From positions 1-64,000 of the forward strand of contig CM073199.1 of the NCBI GenBank assembly GCA_037042915.1: 64,000 nt of DNA. Direction: 5' to 3'. This document shows positions 30,701-38,877 of this stretch, in pieces; the stretch's first letter is position 1, and the number at the start of each line of letters is the position of its first letter. The notes below the pieces were generated by a model. It saw only the letters and a program-made list of their open reading frames with translations, had not been told where the DNA came from and did not search any database. The translations under genes and the position numbers were made by a program. Source of the stretch: Auricularia sp. M13. Taxonomy: Eukaryota > Basidiomycota > Agaricomycetes > Auriculariales > Auriculariaceae.

Positions 30701-32972
30701 CGCGCGTCATCAGGATGTCGGTGTTGACGATATTGTGCTCGCCGATAACGAACGACCATTCGGCGGGCGCGTTAGCCATGACTTGAGCGACCATCCTTTC
30801 GGGCGGAAGGTCGAACAGCACTCGCGCTAAGAAAATGCGGCGGTTAATGTATTCGAAAGGCGTCTCGCGCTCATGCCCTCGTTGCCGGAAGTGCATGGCG
30901 GCAAATTCGATCCCCTTCTTCTGGGCCCATGGCGCGGAGAGGAAGTTCCTGCGTATGCCGGCCAGGAAGGTGAAGAAGGACTGTTGCATATCGTTGCGCT
31001 CCGGGTCGGACAGGTTGGACCACCACATGGCCGCGGGTCCGCTCCACCGGAGAGGGGCAGCTTCCGCGAGCTGGTTGATGAGCTCGCCGTTTTTTCCAGC
31101 GCGAGCCCACTCGTTCAGCGCGTTGAAGTAAACGAGCGCGCTTTCGTCCTGGCCGTCCCACGCGGGCAACTCGTCGCGTTTGACGCGCGTGTCGATGGAG
31201 AGCCCTCTGCGTGCGTTGCGATCGTAATCTTGACCGTAGCCGTCCCCCGGGTCATCGTCCGGATCGTCTGGGCGGTGGGGAGGCCCTCCACCGCCTCCTT
31301 GGCCGAAGTTGCGACGTTGTCCTTCGCGAGAGTCATCGCGTTGCCCGCGAAAGCCTCCTCGCCTTCCGCCGCCGTTTCCGCCGCCGCCACCACCGCCGCC
31401 TTCATCATCTCCGTCGTCATCGTCATCCCCGCCGCCGCCTCCGCCGCCAAAACCTCCAGGGCCCAACCTTCCTTTAGCGAAATGGGGAGGAGTAGCCCGT
31501 CCCGCAGTGCGGAAAGGGTTAGGGGATTTGACGGGAGCGGGCGCGCCAGGGGAAGCGACTCTCGTGGCCGCTTCAGCGTCCACGAGATGGCTGAGGAACA
31601 CAGGATCCAGCGGGGCAGGTTGCGAGCGAGCGACTGCGACGACAGCGTCCAGCGTATGCGTCTGCAGAGCTGGATGGACCGGTTGTTGACGTTTAAGGTA
31701 AGACGGCGAGCCTAAGCCCGTGAGCGCATCACCCCATGCCGAAAAGTCAGCAGGGTTACGCGCGAAGGTCGGGCGGCGGTTGCCAGGTCTCTGCTTTGCG
31801 CCGTAGAATGGGTCAGGCTCTTCGCGCATCATTTTTGACATCGCGACTGAGTCCTTCGTAGTCCAGGTGCCCTGAGCGGTAGCGGCCTGGCGGATAGTGG
31901 GCGAGGCAGCGGCTGAGCGCGACGGCGTGTTAGCGTTCGTCGCGGCGCGGAATGACGCCTCCATGAAGCTGTTGAAATAGCCTTGGATGGAGACGTCCAA
32001 AGGGCCGGGCAGCGGCGGCAACTCGGTATCGGGCACGAGCTCGACCATCACTTGAAGAAAGATGTCCGCAAACGTCACCCATTCCGTGAGGCGCTTGAAG
32101 GCGCGGACGGCGTCACCATATTTATCGAAATCCGAGTTGCACAGCAAGGCGAGCGGCTCGTTCCATTCGTCGGCCAAGTAACGTTTGCCTTCGGGGATCG
32201 CGAGCGTAACGTAGGCCCGTTCAATAAAGACATGCAAGTGACCGATAGCCGTTTCGAACTGGCCTACGACGCCTAGAATGAAGCAGTATCGCGACCCGGA
32301 CCTCGTGAAGTATTCCAAGCACGGCTGGAGGGCCCTAGCGCGCGCTATGAGCACTTGAGGCGTTTCTTCGAGCACAGCAGTGCCTTGAGTACCATCGCTG
32401 GCTACTTCGTCGCTGACATCGACTGCAACTTTGATAGCAGCGTATTCGACGATAATAGCGTCCCGAGCCAGTTGGCCGGGAGTGGCTGCCGAAGTCGGCG
32501 TGACGACACGATTGGGGCGCGCCGGGGTTACCGTCTCCGAGCTGTCATTCCCAGTCGTAGGCGCTGGAGGAGGAGCCGACCGAGGAGCTGCCGGGGCAGC
32601 GCGGAGCGGCATCGTAGCGGCGACACGAGCAAGACGAGCGGTGGGTGTGTCGAGAGGATTTCTGGCACGGATCGGCACTGGAGCGGCGATCCCTACTCCT
32701 AGAGTGCGAGTCGTGCGGTATAGAGAGGCGCGAGAAGGCGCCTGGGGCGGCGCGGGATCCGCTGCAGGAACGGAAGCCGTAGTCGGCTGAGCGGGAGGCG
32801 CGCGAAGGGGCGTGTGTAGACCGGGGGCTGCTGAGAGCCCGGGGTTGTAGGCTTCGAAGTCAGATTCGGGCCGTTTTGCGCGGGCGCGGTCGAGTTCGTC
32901 CGTAGACGATAATCCGAGAGTCGGAGAAGACGTAGGAGGGCCGGGGTTCGTAGCAGATGGGCCCCGACTCAT
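24723..32972 (-). CDS. gag-pol: Gypsy-2 Gag-Pol polyprotein with chromodomain (2749 aa)
   Basis: Single intact frame. Residues 1-350 are Pro/Ala-rich. An Asp/Gly-rich linker lies near 500-580, and a retrotransposon Gag domain at about 600-830 (AWDGQDESALVYFNALNEWA). There is a CCHC-like knuckle CKVCGSAKHWDRDCGHF near 900 and an aspartic protease with LTLDSGASLSIIDK near 1190. The reverse transcriptase (about 1640-1800) has CVDYRKLN and the catalytic LVYIDDIVVYS near 1770. RNase H has YTDASDEALG near 1915. The integrase has an HHCC zinc domain (HAGAEKLY...CATCDVCQKN, near 2320-2365) and a DDE core (FDLITGLPW near 2387, IADRDGRW near 2450, HHPQHDGQTERTN near 2480). The C-terminal chromodomain YEVEKIVAHR...YLTRWVGYG...SWLT is at about 2690-2749. 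Gag and Pol share one frame with no stop or shift between them. The protein replicates and integrates the element; chromodomains of this class can steer integration to modified histones. Confidence 0.95.
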   Translation of the reverse strand: MSRGPSATNPGPPTSSPTLGLSSTDELDRARAKRPESDFEAYNPGLSAAPGLHTPLRAPPAQPTTASVPAADPAPPQAPSRASLYRTTRTLGVGIAAPVPIRARNPLDTPTARLARVAATMPLRAAPAAPRSAPPPAPTTGNDSSETVTPARPNRVVTPTSAATPGQLARDAIIVEYAAIKVAVDVSDEVASDGTQGTAVLEETPQVLIARARALQPCLEYFTRSGSRYCFILGVVGQFETAIGHLHVFIERAYVTLAIPEGKRYLADEWNEPLALLCNSDFDKYGDAVRAFKRLTEWVTFADIFLQVMVELVPDTELPPLPGPLDVSIQGYFNSFMEASFRAATNANTPSRSAAASPTIRQAATAQGTWTTKDSVAMSKMMREEPDPFYGAKQRPGNRRPTFARNPADFSAWGDALTGLGSPSYLKRQQPVHPALQTHTLDAVVAVARSQPAPLDPVFLSHLVDAEAATRVASPGAPAPVKSPNPFRTAGRATPPHFAKGRLGPGGFGGGGGGGDDDDDGDDEGGGGGGGGNGGGRRGGFRGQRDDSREGQRRNFGQGGGGGPPHRPDDPDDDPGDGYGQDYDRNARRGLSIDTRVKRDELPAWDGQDESALVYFNALNEWARAGKNGELINQLAEAAPLRWSGPAAMWWSNLSDPERNDMQQSFFTFLAGIRRNFLSAPWAQKKGIEFAAMHFRQRGHERETPFEYINRRIFLARVLFDLPPERMVAQVMANAPAEWSFVIGEHNIVNTDILMTRVKNMADALSSAHAASSGGHDAAAIRDRLEALEAQLSQKRSVWRPSTSGNPYKTAPPAKPFRSAHVAVSADDVYFNSYDDSALIDQTPEQTPEVAGANAAVLQSVFAVLANGGKTRPPPVGGYPFPTSSVVSKRAPPSPCKVCGSAKHWDRDCGHFPSYLARKKQNVLFAMDRTPEEEKMYDAVYTLYSNELAFSSYGSVGATFEALDLAPLAARSKPSLEEVEDTEASYLNRIETWNGPGLLHEVEPESASDPEPLDLRPVLSASAAIPTSALTATNAESRPERDDLPDLLASSDTEDEEDGDADDPVVRPRASTDGPLPLAQSFTAEKDDLPDLLATSDSEEENSDDEFPEGGPSVQAAVFAQALAAAANIANAAGPPARDVPVRDPEAPPPECVLRMPLRRLTPSGRSSVGISVLTCRGRLGSLEDKLADLTLDSGASLSIIDKAFLMSLKNPPRIRKGLNVQIAQLTTKTCDIEGYVKLPVFIRAEDGATLEFDVEAYVVPKMAVNLLLGEDWHLNYELQVLRNVTKGTRVKVSDSGYHFAASSVSKSSAAFPPVRAASALARSFTVTDPRAAFFIRAKNHRRAKAARHRRKKASGNGELRAYEDTIVSANSTALVDYSSELPHDRDWFVERNLICVGEDTFLTVANCLISTARGPVHDENGLQLPRRSAIAVSNPTSRPWLISSGTLLGVAKDPARSLTVPRNDDERSALLAQAQGLAALVQEMDSRSEEERAIHAFACRASAAPEERDATVGSTNATNDKADARAQDVPVLPEEPKKPPDAQDESDELEPPSTADAPDPTIYSSADFNKLLDLSPDLPQKVRDEAIEMLHKHQLAFGLDGRLGHLNVNARVRTKPDVEPIAVPMHGASPEKKQVIEEQLESWLQLGVVEESISPWAAPVVIVFRNGKPRFCVDYRKLNAVTIADEFPIPRQSDILSALSGAQVLSSLDALAGFNQMEINPDDVEKTAFRTHKGLYQFKRMPFGLRNGPAIFQRVMQHILSPFLWIFTLVYIDDIVVYSATYGEHLEHLDKVLSAIEKAGLTLSLKKCHFFYSSILLLGHKVSRLGLSTHDEKVAAIVDLLPPAKLSALQTFLGMVVYFQAFIPYYSFVVAPLFKLLRKDVAWRWGDEEQHAFEEAKAALQKAPVLGHPIRGQTYRLYTDASDEALGACLQQIQPIRVGDLVGTQVYDRLRRAFDNKEPVPLLCSKLSTKLQDVPEPGPWAADLDDTEVYVERVVCYWSRTFKNAERNYSATEREGLAAKEALIKFQPFVEGESVILITDHAALQWARTWENTNRRLAAWGAVFSAFSGLEIVHRAGRLHSNVDPLSRLPRDSEGVRSPPAFISPAKDTIPAIRTDVDAAELLERVAGNKPAARMETVFFASSLDDLAEPVALEACAHAVLTRRQKRKLAETEVKAVPDSATLDAEGSSLRPNDPVRPTSPSKEGAPVLELSRPAGEGRPDAEAAGLRYEDQLEWKAANPPPTLLVSMNGELKKRYSTGYDRDPAFKGKGYTSDERSWYAGNRFYRGNDGLLFFRDADLMPRLCVPRSEQPALLKQLHESAFETAHAGAEKLYLRMSAQFYWPRMRTDVASFCATCDVCQKNKSDSNTKHGLLRSHNIPSLPYERISFDLITGLPWSGLYNAILVVVDLCTKHAQFIPTDTGLDTEGFARLFVNEVVCRFGLPKEFIADRDGRWLSRFFEALTKHMGVHMLLSSAHHPQHDGQTERTNRTLKTMLRHYAASDPDAWDRWLPSMEFAYNSTAHKSTTMSPYSALYGYQPRSAVDLFAPGRKADIPRHLTAHKDADEFLIAIQNHRHAARDAIAAAQHRQAQAYNAGRHEFALEPGQLVLLKPHSLELVETHGEGKKLLQRAFGPFTVQERVSDATYRINLPPSFPMSNVIHASHLKKYFPSPKHFGHRVSLPNPRWDDLAEEVYEVEKIVAHRRNRSRKQMEYLTRWVGYGPEHDSWLTTRELRDAPAVLIDYRRAHGI

Positions 32973-33055
32973 TCACTTCGAGTATGATAATGGGAATTTT
33001 CCTGAGGATGCCTGACGTTGCTGGTCTGGCTAGCCGATCCGGATTCGTCCACCTC

Positions 33056-33376
33056 TGTGAGAGGTATCCGCGGTGAGGATTCACCAGAGGATGCGGATGG
33101 CTAGCAAGGGCCGAACAGCTGTAAGCAGTGAGCGCCCGTCAGAGGTCAGGAGACCGCTGTCAAGCGTCAAGGGCGGATAGAGCTAGTACTCGAGGGCGGG
33201 TAGCGCTCGAGGATAGCGGGGCACAGACACTCGCTAGCTCACAGTGCACGGGGCGTCGTGCGCGGGGTGAGGGTTTGTGCGAGTAAAATGTCTAAGTGTG
33301 TATTCCTAATACGACCAAACATCGGAACAGAGATGGCGGATGTATCTACGAACAATAGTAAGACCTACTCCTTACA
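33056..33376 (-). repeat. 5' LTR of Gypsy-2 (321 bp)
   Basis: Second LTR copy, followed on the minus strand by GAGGTGGACGAATCC, where the primer-binding site should lie. The identity of the priming tRNA was not determined. Confidence 0.93.
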
Positions 33377-33381
33377 CCCTC

Positions 33382-33499
33382 AATCGAACTGCCGGGCCCA
33401 ACATAATTTTGCGAGTCGGCGCCAAGCCCCCCTTCCTCGTTTCCGTGGCGCAGGAACCTTTTGGATCTCATACCATGAGATCCGGGCGACATATTAATA
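33382..33499 (+). repeat. 5'-truncated family A copy, right part
   Basis: Continuation of the copy split by Gypsy-2, from AATCGAACTGCCGGG to the module and tail ending at 33499. The stem here is 9 bp (GGATCTCAT with ATGAGATCC, loop ACC), one pair longer than in the first array. Confidence 0.9.
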
Positions 33500-33593
33500 G
33501 GAACCTTTTGGATCTCATACCATGAGATCCGGGCGACATATTAATAGGAACCTTTTGGATCTCATACCATGAGATCCGGGCGACATATTAATA
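33500..33593 (+). repeat. Two extra tandem 47-bp copies of the 3' module
   Basis: 33500-33546 and 33547-33593 each consist only of GGAACCTTTT, the hairpin and the tail GGGCGACATATTAATA. With the end of the preceding copy this makes three modules in a row, exact to the base as read. Confidence 0.92.
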
Positions 33594-35156
33594 TCTTCCG
33601 GGACCTCGGCCCACTCGCAGCGGCACGACCGGTGCACCGATTCGCACGGTTGAAACTGTTCCGGGGAGCTGGAATTTTTCTCGTCGCAGATCCGACATGC
33701 TGCATTCCGATCGCCGAGAAAGACGGGCACGCTTCCAATCGGCTTTGCTGACGAGACCAAGTCGGAAGAACGTATTCAGCCCCGGTTGAGTGGGACTTCC
33801 TTTCTCCTGGCCAAAGGTCGAGGATGCTCAGACTATCGGCAGGGTCCTTTTGCCTGCTGCCAGCCAAACACGGCCGATTGGTGGGCAGACCGACAGGCTC
33901 CCGAGCCGCGCACCGCCCAAACCCCCCAAATCGAGGCCAGTCCGACAGCGTCGGCGGGCTTCGGATTCTGCGATTTTGTGCCGTTTCCCCTGCAAATGAG
34001 CCCCCAGTGTCCCGACATGGTGCGCAGAGAAGTTTCAGGCCTCGACGAGCGCCAGGGACGAAGCGAGACACACTTTGGCATGTGCAGATCTTGCAGCAGA
34101 CTGCGATCAGGTCTGGACACGGTCCCTGCAGATCCCAGGCTTCCTGTGCATCCGATCGGCGTCTTCGGCAGCTCTCAGGTCAGGTATGGATGTCTCTGAC
34201 TCGGTCCCACGAGTCTCACGATCTGCCTTCGGCACTTCACAGCGCAGTCAAACCTCGATCGGCAGGGTTCGTATTTTGGCGCCGCCCATCGGATGGTCGT
34301 CCAGCACGCCGGGAAGACTCCGGAAGGTAACCTCGGCAGGGTCTGCGGTCGCCCATTTCGGATTTTGTCGCATCGGCGAAAATTGCGCGTTGCCATGACG
34401 GCGCACAGCCTCGTGAATGGTACCATCGCGTAGACCCTCGCGAGAGCTCCCCGGAGATATATGGGTGTCCGGCGATCGGGGTCCAACTGGGGTCGCAATC
34501 GGCTCTTGTCGGTCCCTTGTCCATCATTTGTCCATCATTTGTCGGCAATCGGTCGGGCTCACGTCTGGAACGTGTTTGGTCTTCGTCCCGCGGTTTCGGC
34601 TGCACTCCTCGTCGAGATACGGCTCCTTGTCGACGCCTTGTCCATCATTTGTCCATCATTTGTCGGGGATTTGTTGGGCTCTCGTCCAGAATGCGTGCGC
34701 TCGTCGTCCCGCGAGTTTAGCTGCACCCCTCGCGGAGATACGGCTCCTTGTCCGGGTTTCGTGACATCGGCAGGTATTCCGGGTTGCTTTGGCAACGGAC
34801 GGCCGAGGTAGCGACACCATCGCGTAGCCACGATCGTCAGCCTTCCGGAGATATATGGCTGTCGGGGTGTCTGCTCTCATTTGGAGTCCCTGGAAGCTCT
34901 TGACGGTCTCTTGTCGGACAAATGATGGACAAATCGCGGACAAGTGATGGACAAATGATGGGCAAGTGATGGACAAGGCCAAAACGCGCTTTGCACGCAG
35001 AGTGCCGTGGGGCTCGCAAAATTCTGGCACCAACCCTCAATCGAACTGCCGGGCCCAACATAATTTTGCGAGTCGGCGCCAAGCCCCCCTTCCTCGTTTC
35101 CGTGGCGCAGGAACCTTTTGGATCTCATACCATGAGATCCGGGCGACATATTAATA
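33594..35156 (+). repeat. Family A unit, full length (1563 bp)
   Basis: It starts TCTTCCGGGACC and ends in the 9-bp-stem module. It carries a small extra segment (GGCAATCGGTCGGGCTCACG, about 34544-34563) compared with the first-array units. Confidence 0.88.
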
Positions 35157-36154
35157 GGCCTCGACGAGCGCCAGGGACGAAGCGAGACTCACTTTGGCAC
35201 GTGCAGATCCTCCAGCAGAGTGCGATCGGATCAGGACACGGTCCCTGCAGATCACGGGCATCCATGGCTTCGGATCGGCGTCGTCGGCAGCTCTCGGGTC
35301 ATATGTGGATGTCTCTGACTTGGTCCCACGAGTCTCATGTTCTGCCTTCGGCACTGCACAGCGCAGTCAAAACTCGATCGGCAGGGTTCGTATTTTGGCA
35401 CCGCCCATCGGATGGTCGTCCAGCACGCCGGGAGGACTCCGGAAGGTAACCTCGGCAGGGTCTGCGGTCGCCCATTTCGGATTTTGTCGCATCGGCGGAA
35501 ATTGCGCGTTGCCATGACGGCGCACAGCCTCGCGAAGGGTACCATCGCGTAGACCTCGGCGAGCGCTCCCCGGAGATATATGGGTGTCCGGCGATCGGGA
35601 TCCAGTTGGGGTCGCAATTGGCTCTTGTCGGTCCCTTGTCCATCATTTGTCCATCATTTGTCGGGGATTTGTTGGGCTCTCGTCCAGGATGCGTGCGCTC
35701 GTCGTCCCGCGAGTTTAGCTGCACCCCTCGCGGAGATACGGCTCGTTGTCCGGGTTTCGTGACATCGGCTGGTATTCCGGGTTGCTTTGGCAACGGACGG
35801 CCGAGGTAGCGACACCATCGCGTAGCCACGATCGTCAGCCTTCCGGAGATATATGGCTGTCGGGGTGTCTGCTCTCATTTGGGGTCCCTGGAAGCTCTTG
35901 ACGGTCTCTTGTCGGACAAATGATGGACAAATCGCGGACAAGTGATGGACAAATGATGGGCAAGTGATGGACAAGGCCAAAACGCGCTTTGCACGCAGAG
36001 TGCCGTGGGGCTCGCAAAATTCCGGCACCAACCCTCAATCGGACTGCCGGGCCCAACATAATTTTGCGAGTCAGCGCCAAGCCCCCCTTCCTCGTTTCCG
36101 TGGCGCAGGAACCTTTTGGATCTCATACCATGAGATCCGGGCGACATATTAATA
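35157..36154 (+). repeat. 5'-truncated family A unit (998 bp)
   Basis: It begins GGCCTCGACGAGCGCC, internal to the full unit, immediately after the previous tail. It ends with the module at 36112-36154. Confidence 0.88.
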
Positions 36155-37080
36155 GGAAAGCAGCCCAAGGTAGGATTAATAGTGTACTTCTTTCTGCGGT
36201 GCTGACGGACATTTGTGTAGGTCGTCGACAAGCTGCGTTGGATGTGTTTGGATTGTGTTAAGACGGGGAAAAGACCGGGAGGGGCTCACAAGCGACTTTG
36301 GAAGTGATAGAGGAAATCCTGTGACGCTTTGGCTGAATGTTTCGAGTGCATTGATGACTGACTGATTGTTGATATTTATGGAAAAAGACAGCGCGAAGCA
36401 CGGCTTCAGACTTCGAGTCTTCGTTTGGGTGTTTGGGTTAGATGACACGTGTCACAAACGAATAGACTGGCAGACAAGTTTCCGCTGCCTGTGGATGCAG
36501 TGCGAGGTGCGAGAATCAGTGCATGACGCCGTGAGACCGCGACGGGCATATGACGCATGTTTAGGCAGCGCCTCATGTGCCGGCGTCAGTGATAATATCG
36601 GCAATCAAAGCTGGAGATTGTGACTGTGATTCTGTGTCGATGCGGTCTTCTCATACTGTGAGGACAACGAATTCAAGATTGATTACGCCCGATTCAGCGG
36701 ACACGATTCATCAGCGGAGAGAATAGAGATTCGGAGGCTGGAACCTGAATTGACTAGAGGAGTCGTTTCGCAAAATCTTGTGAATCGGCGGATTGGTGTC
36801 AATTTTGATTCAGGTCTGGTCCCACAAGGCGGCTCCGATTCTGGTCGAGTATCAACCTCGATTCAACAACTTGGATTTCCCAAATGATAATGATTCTGTA
36901 GCTATGAAAGCATCTCGCTCACAGACAGTAATGCAGGAACTGCAGGAACTGCAGAGGTGATAGCACGATGGGATGGAAGACGCATCAACGCACCACCAGA
37001 AGGCATATTCTCCAGGCGGATTGTACAAGCAGATGGGGAGGAAAGTTTGTTTGATTGCAAGACATTATACACTTTGTTAA
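36155..37080. other. AT-richer non-coding stretch
   Basis: No frame longer than about 90 codons and no recognisable similarity. It may be the 5' part of the family D element that follows, since no other boundary is visible. Confidence 0.5.
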
Positions 37081-38877
37081 GGGAATGTGAAGCAGCCATT
37101 GCAGTGTTTTCTTTGGGAGCACTTCCCACCTAATGTGAAGCATCTCCCCCAGCAACTTAGAGCAGCAGCGTTTCCCACCACAGCGTTTCCAACCGAAGGG
37201 CTTCCCATCGATTGGAGTTCCCATCGTTTTGTCTTACCATCGAATCTGAAGCACCTTCGCCTCAGCAACTCTGAGCTGCAGCGTTTCCCGCCGCAGCACT
37301 TCCCATCATTTGCGCTTACCATCATTTTCGCTTCCCATCGAATCTGAAGCACCTTCGCCTCAGCAACTCTGAGCTGCAGCGTTTCCCGCCGCAGCACTTC
37401 CCATCATTTGCGCTTCCCATCAATTCTACTTCCCATCATTTTCACTTACCATCAAATCTGAAGCACCTTCACCTTAGCAACTGTGAGCCGCAGCGTTTCC
37501 CGCCGCAGCACTTCCCATCATTTGCGCTTCCCATCATTTGCGCTTACCATCATTTGCGCTTCCCATCATTTTCGCTTCCCATCATTTGCGCTTCCCGTCA
37601 TTTTCACTTACCATCGAATCTGAAGCACCTTCGCCTCAGCAACTCTGAGCTGCAGCGGTTCCCGCCGCAGTGCTTCCGATCATTTGCGCTTCCCATCATT
37701 TGCGCTTCCCATCATGTTCACTTACCATCGAATCTGAAGCACCTTCGCCTCAGCAACTCTGAGCTGCAGAGTTTCCCGCCGCAGCACTTCCCATCATTTG
37801 CGCTTCCCATCATTTGCGCTTACCATCATTTTTGCTTCCCATCATTTGTGCTTCCCATCATTTTCACTTACCATCGAATCTGAAGCACCTTCGCCTCAGC
37901 AACTCTGAGCTGCAGCGGTTCCCGCCGCAGTGCTTCCGATCATTTGCGCTTCCCATCATTTGCGCTTACCATCATTTTCGCTTCCCATCATTTTCCCTTA
38001 CCATCGAATCTGAAGCACCTTCGCCTCAGCAACTCTGAGCTGCAGCGGTTCCCGCCGCAGTGCTTCCGATCATTTGCGCTTCCCATCATTTGCGCTTACC
38101 ATCATTTTCGCTTACCATCATTTGCGCTTCCCATCATTTTCGCTTGCCATCGAATCTGAAGCACCTTCGCCTCAGCAACTCTGAGCTGCAGCGTTTCCCG
38201 CCACAGCACTTCCCATCATTTGCGCTTACCATCATTTTCGCTTACCATCATTTGCGCTTCCCATCATTTTCACTTACCATCGAATCTGAAGCACCTTCGC
38301 CTCAGCAACTCTGAGCTGCAGCGGTTCCCGCCGCAGTGCTTCCGATCATTTGCGCTTCCCATCATTTGCGCTTACCATCATTTGCGCTTCCCATCATTTT
38401 CACTTACCATTGAATCTGAAGCACCTTTGCCTCAGCAACTCTGAGCTGCAGCGTTTCCCGCCGCAGCACTTCCCATCATTTGCGCTTCCCATCATTTTCG
38501 CTTACCATCATTTGCGCTTCCCATCATTTTCACTTACCATCGAATCTGAAGCATCTTCGCCTCAGCAACTCTAACTCACTGCATTCCCCATCATCTGTGC
38601 TTCCCATCACGAGCCCTTACCATCTGCTGTGCTTCCCCTGATGGTAAGGCGAGTGTGATGGTAAGGATTGACTTCCCATCACCTCACCATGATGGGAAGC
38701 GCAAATGATGAAGTGCTGTCAAAGGCTCAATATTGCATGTGAACCCACCAGAAAAAAAAACTGATGTCGCAGATGGCAATCATAATTTTTGAGCAGAAAA
38801 ATTTGATGGTAAGTGCAGTAATTGGTCCTCAGGAAGCAAACGGGCTTGATGGTATCAAGCCGGGCGACATAGTAATA
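37081..38877 (+). repeat. Family D minisatellite element
   Basis: Eleven copies of a block around CTGAAGCACCTTCGCC / TCAGCAACTCTGAGCTGCAG (starting near 37246, 37347, 37459, 37620, 37734, 37879, 38009, 38157, 38287, 38417 and 38547). They are separated by runs of CCATCATTTGCGCTTC units, giving periods of about 100-160 bases. Near 38640-38720 the same core appears inverted (GATGGGAAGCGCAAATGATG). The element ends in the shared 3' module at 38830-38877. Frames across the array are repeat translations, not genes. The left boundary is uncertain. Confidence 0.85.
38830..38877 (+). repeat. Shared 3' module, family D version
   Basis: CAGGAAGC (38830-38837), then an 8-bp perfect stem (GGCTTGAT 38843-38850 with ATCAAGCC 38854-38861) with loop GGT, then GGGCGACATAGTAATA ending at 38877. 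This is a third unrelated stem with the same flanks. Confidence 0.85.

Larger units (their letters stand above)
21709..33376 (-). mobile_element. Gypsy-2: complete young Ty3/Gypsy chromovirus
   Basis: An 11.7 kb minus-strand element with two 321-bp LTRs that I read as identical, bounded TG...CA, and the target duplication CCCTC (21704-21708 and 33377-33381). In transcription order it holds the 5' LTR (33376-33056), an 83-base leader starting GAGGTGGAC, Gag-Pol (32972-24723), a 198-base gap, a second long ORF (24524-22050), a G-rich tract next to the 3' LTR (GGGGGGCTC, 22030-22038), and the 3' LTR (22029-21709). It sits inside a family A repeat. Intact frames and matching LTRs indicate recent insertion and probable competence. 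Confidence 0.95.

Noticed and set aside
37554-38574. Leu/Phe-rich repeat proteins of family D
   Set aside because: Same reason: frames follow the minisatellite and break at every irregular period.
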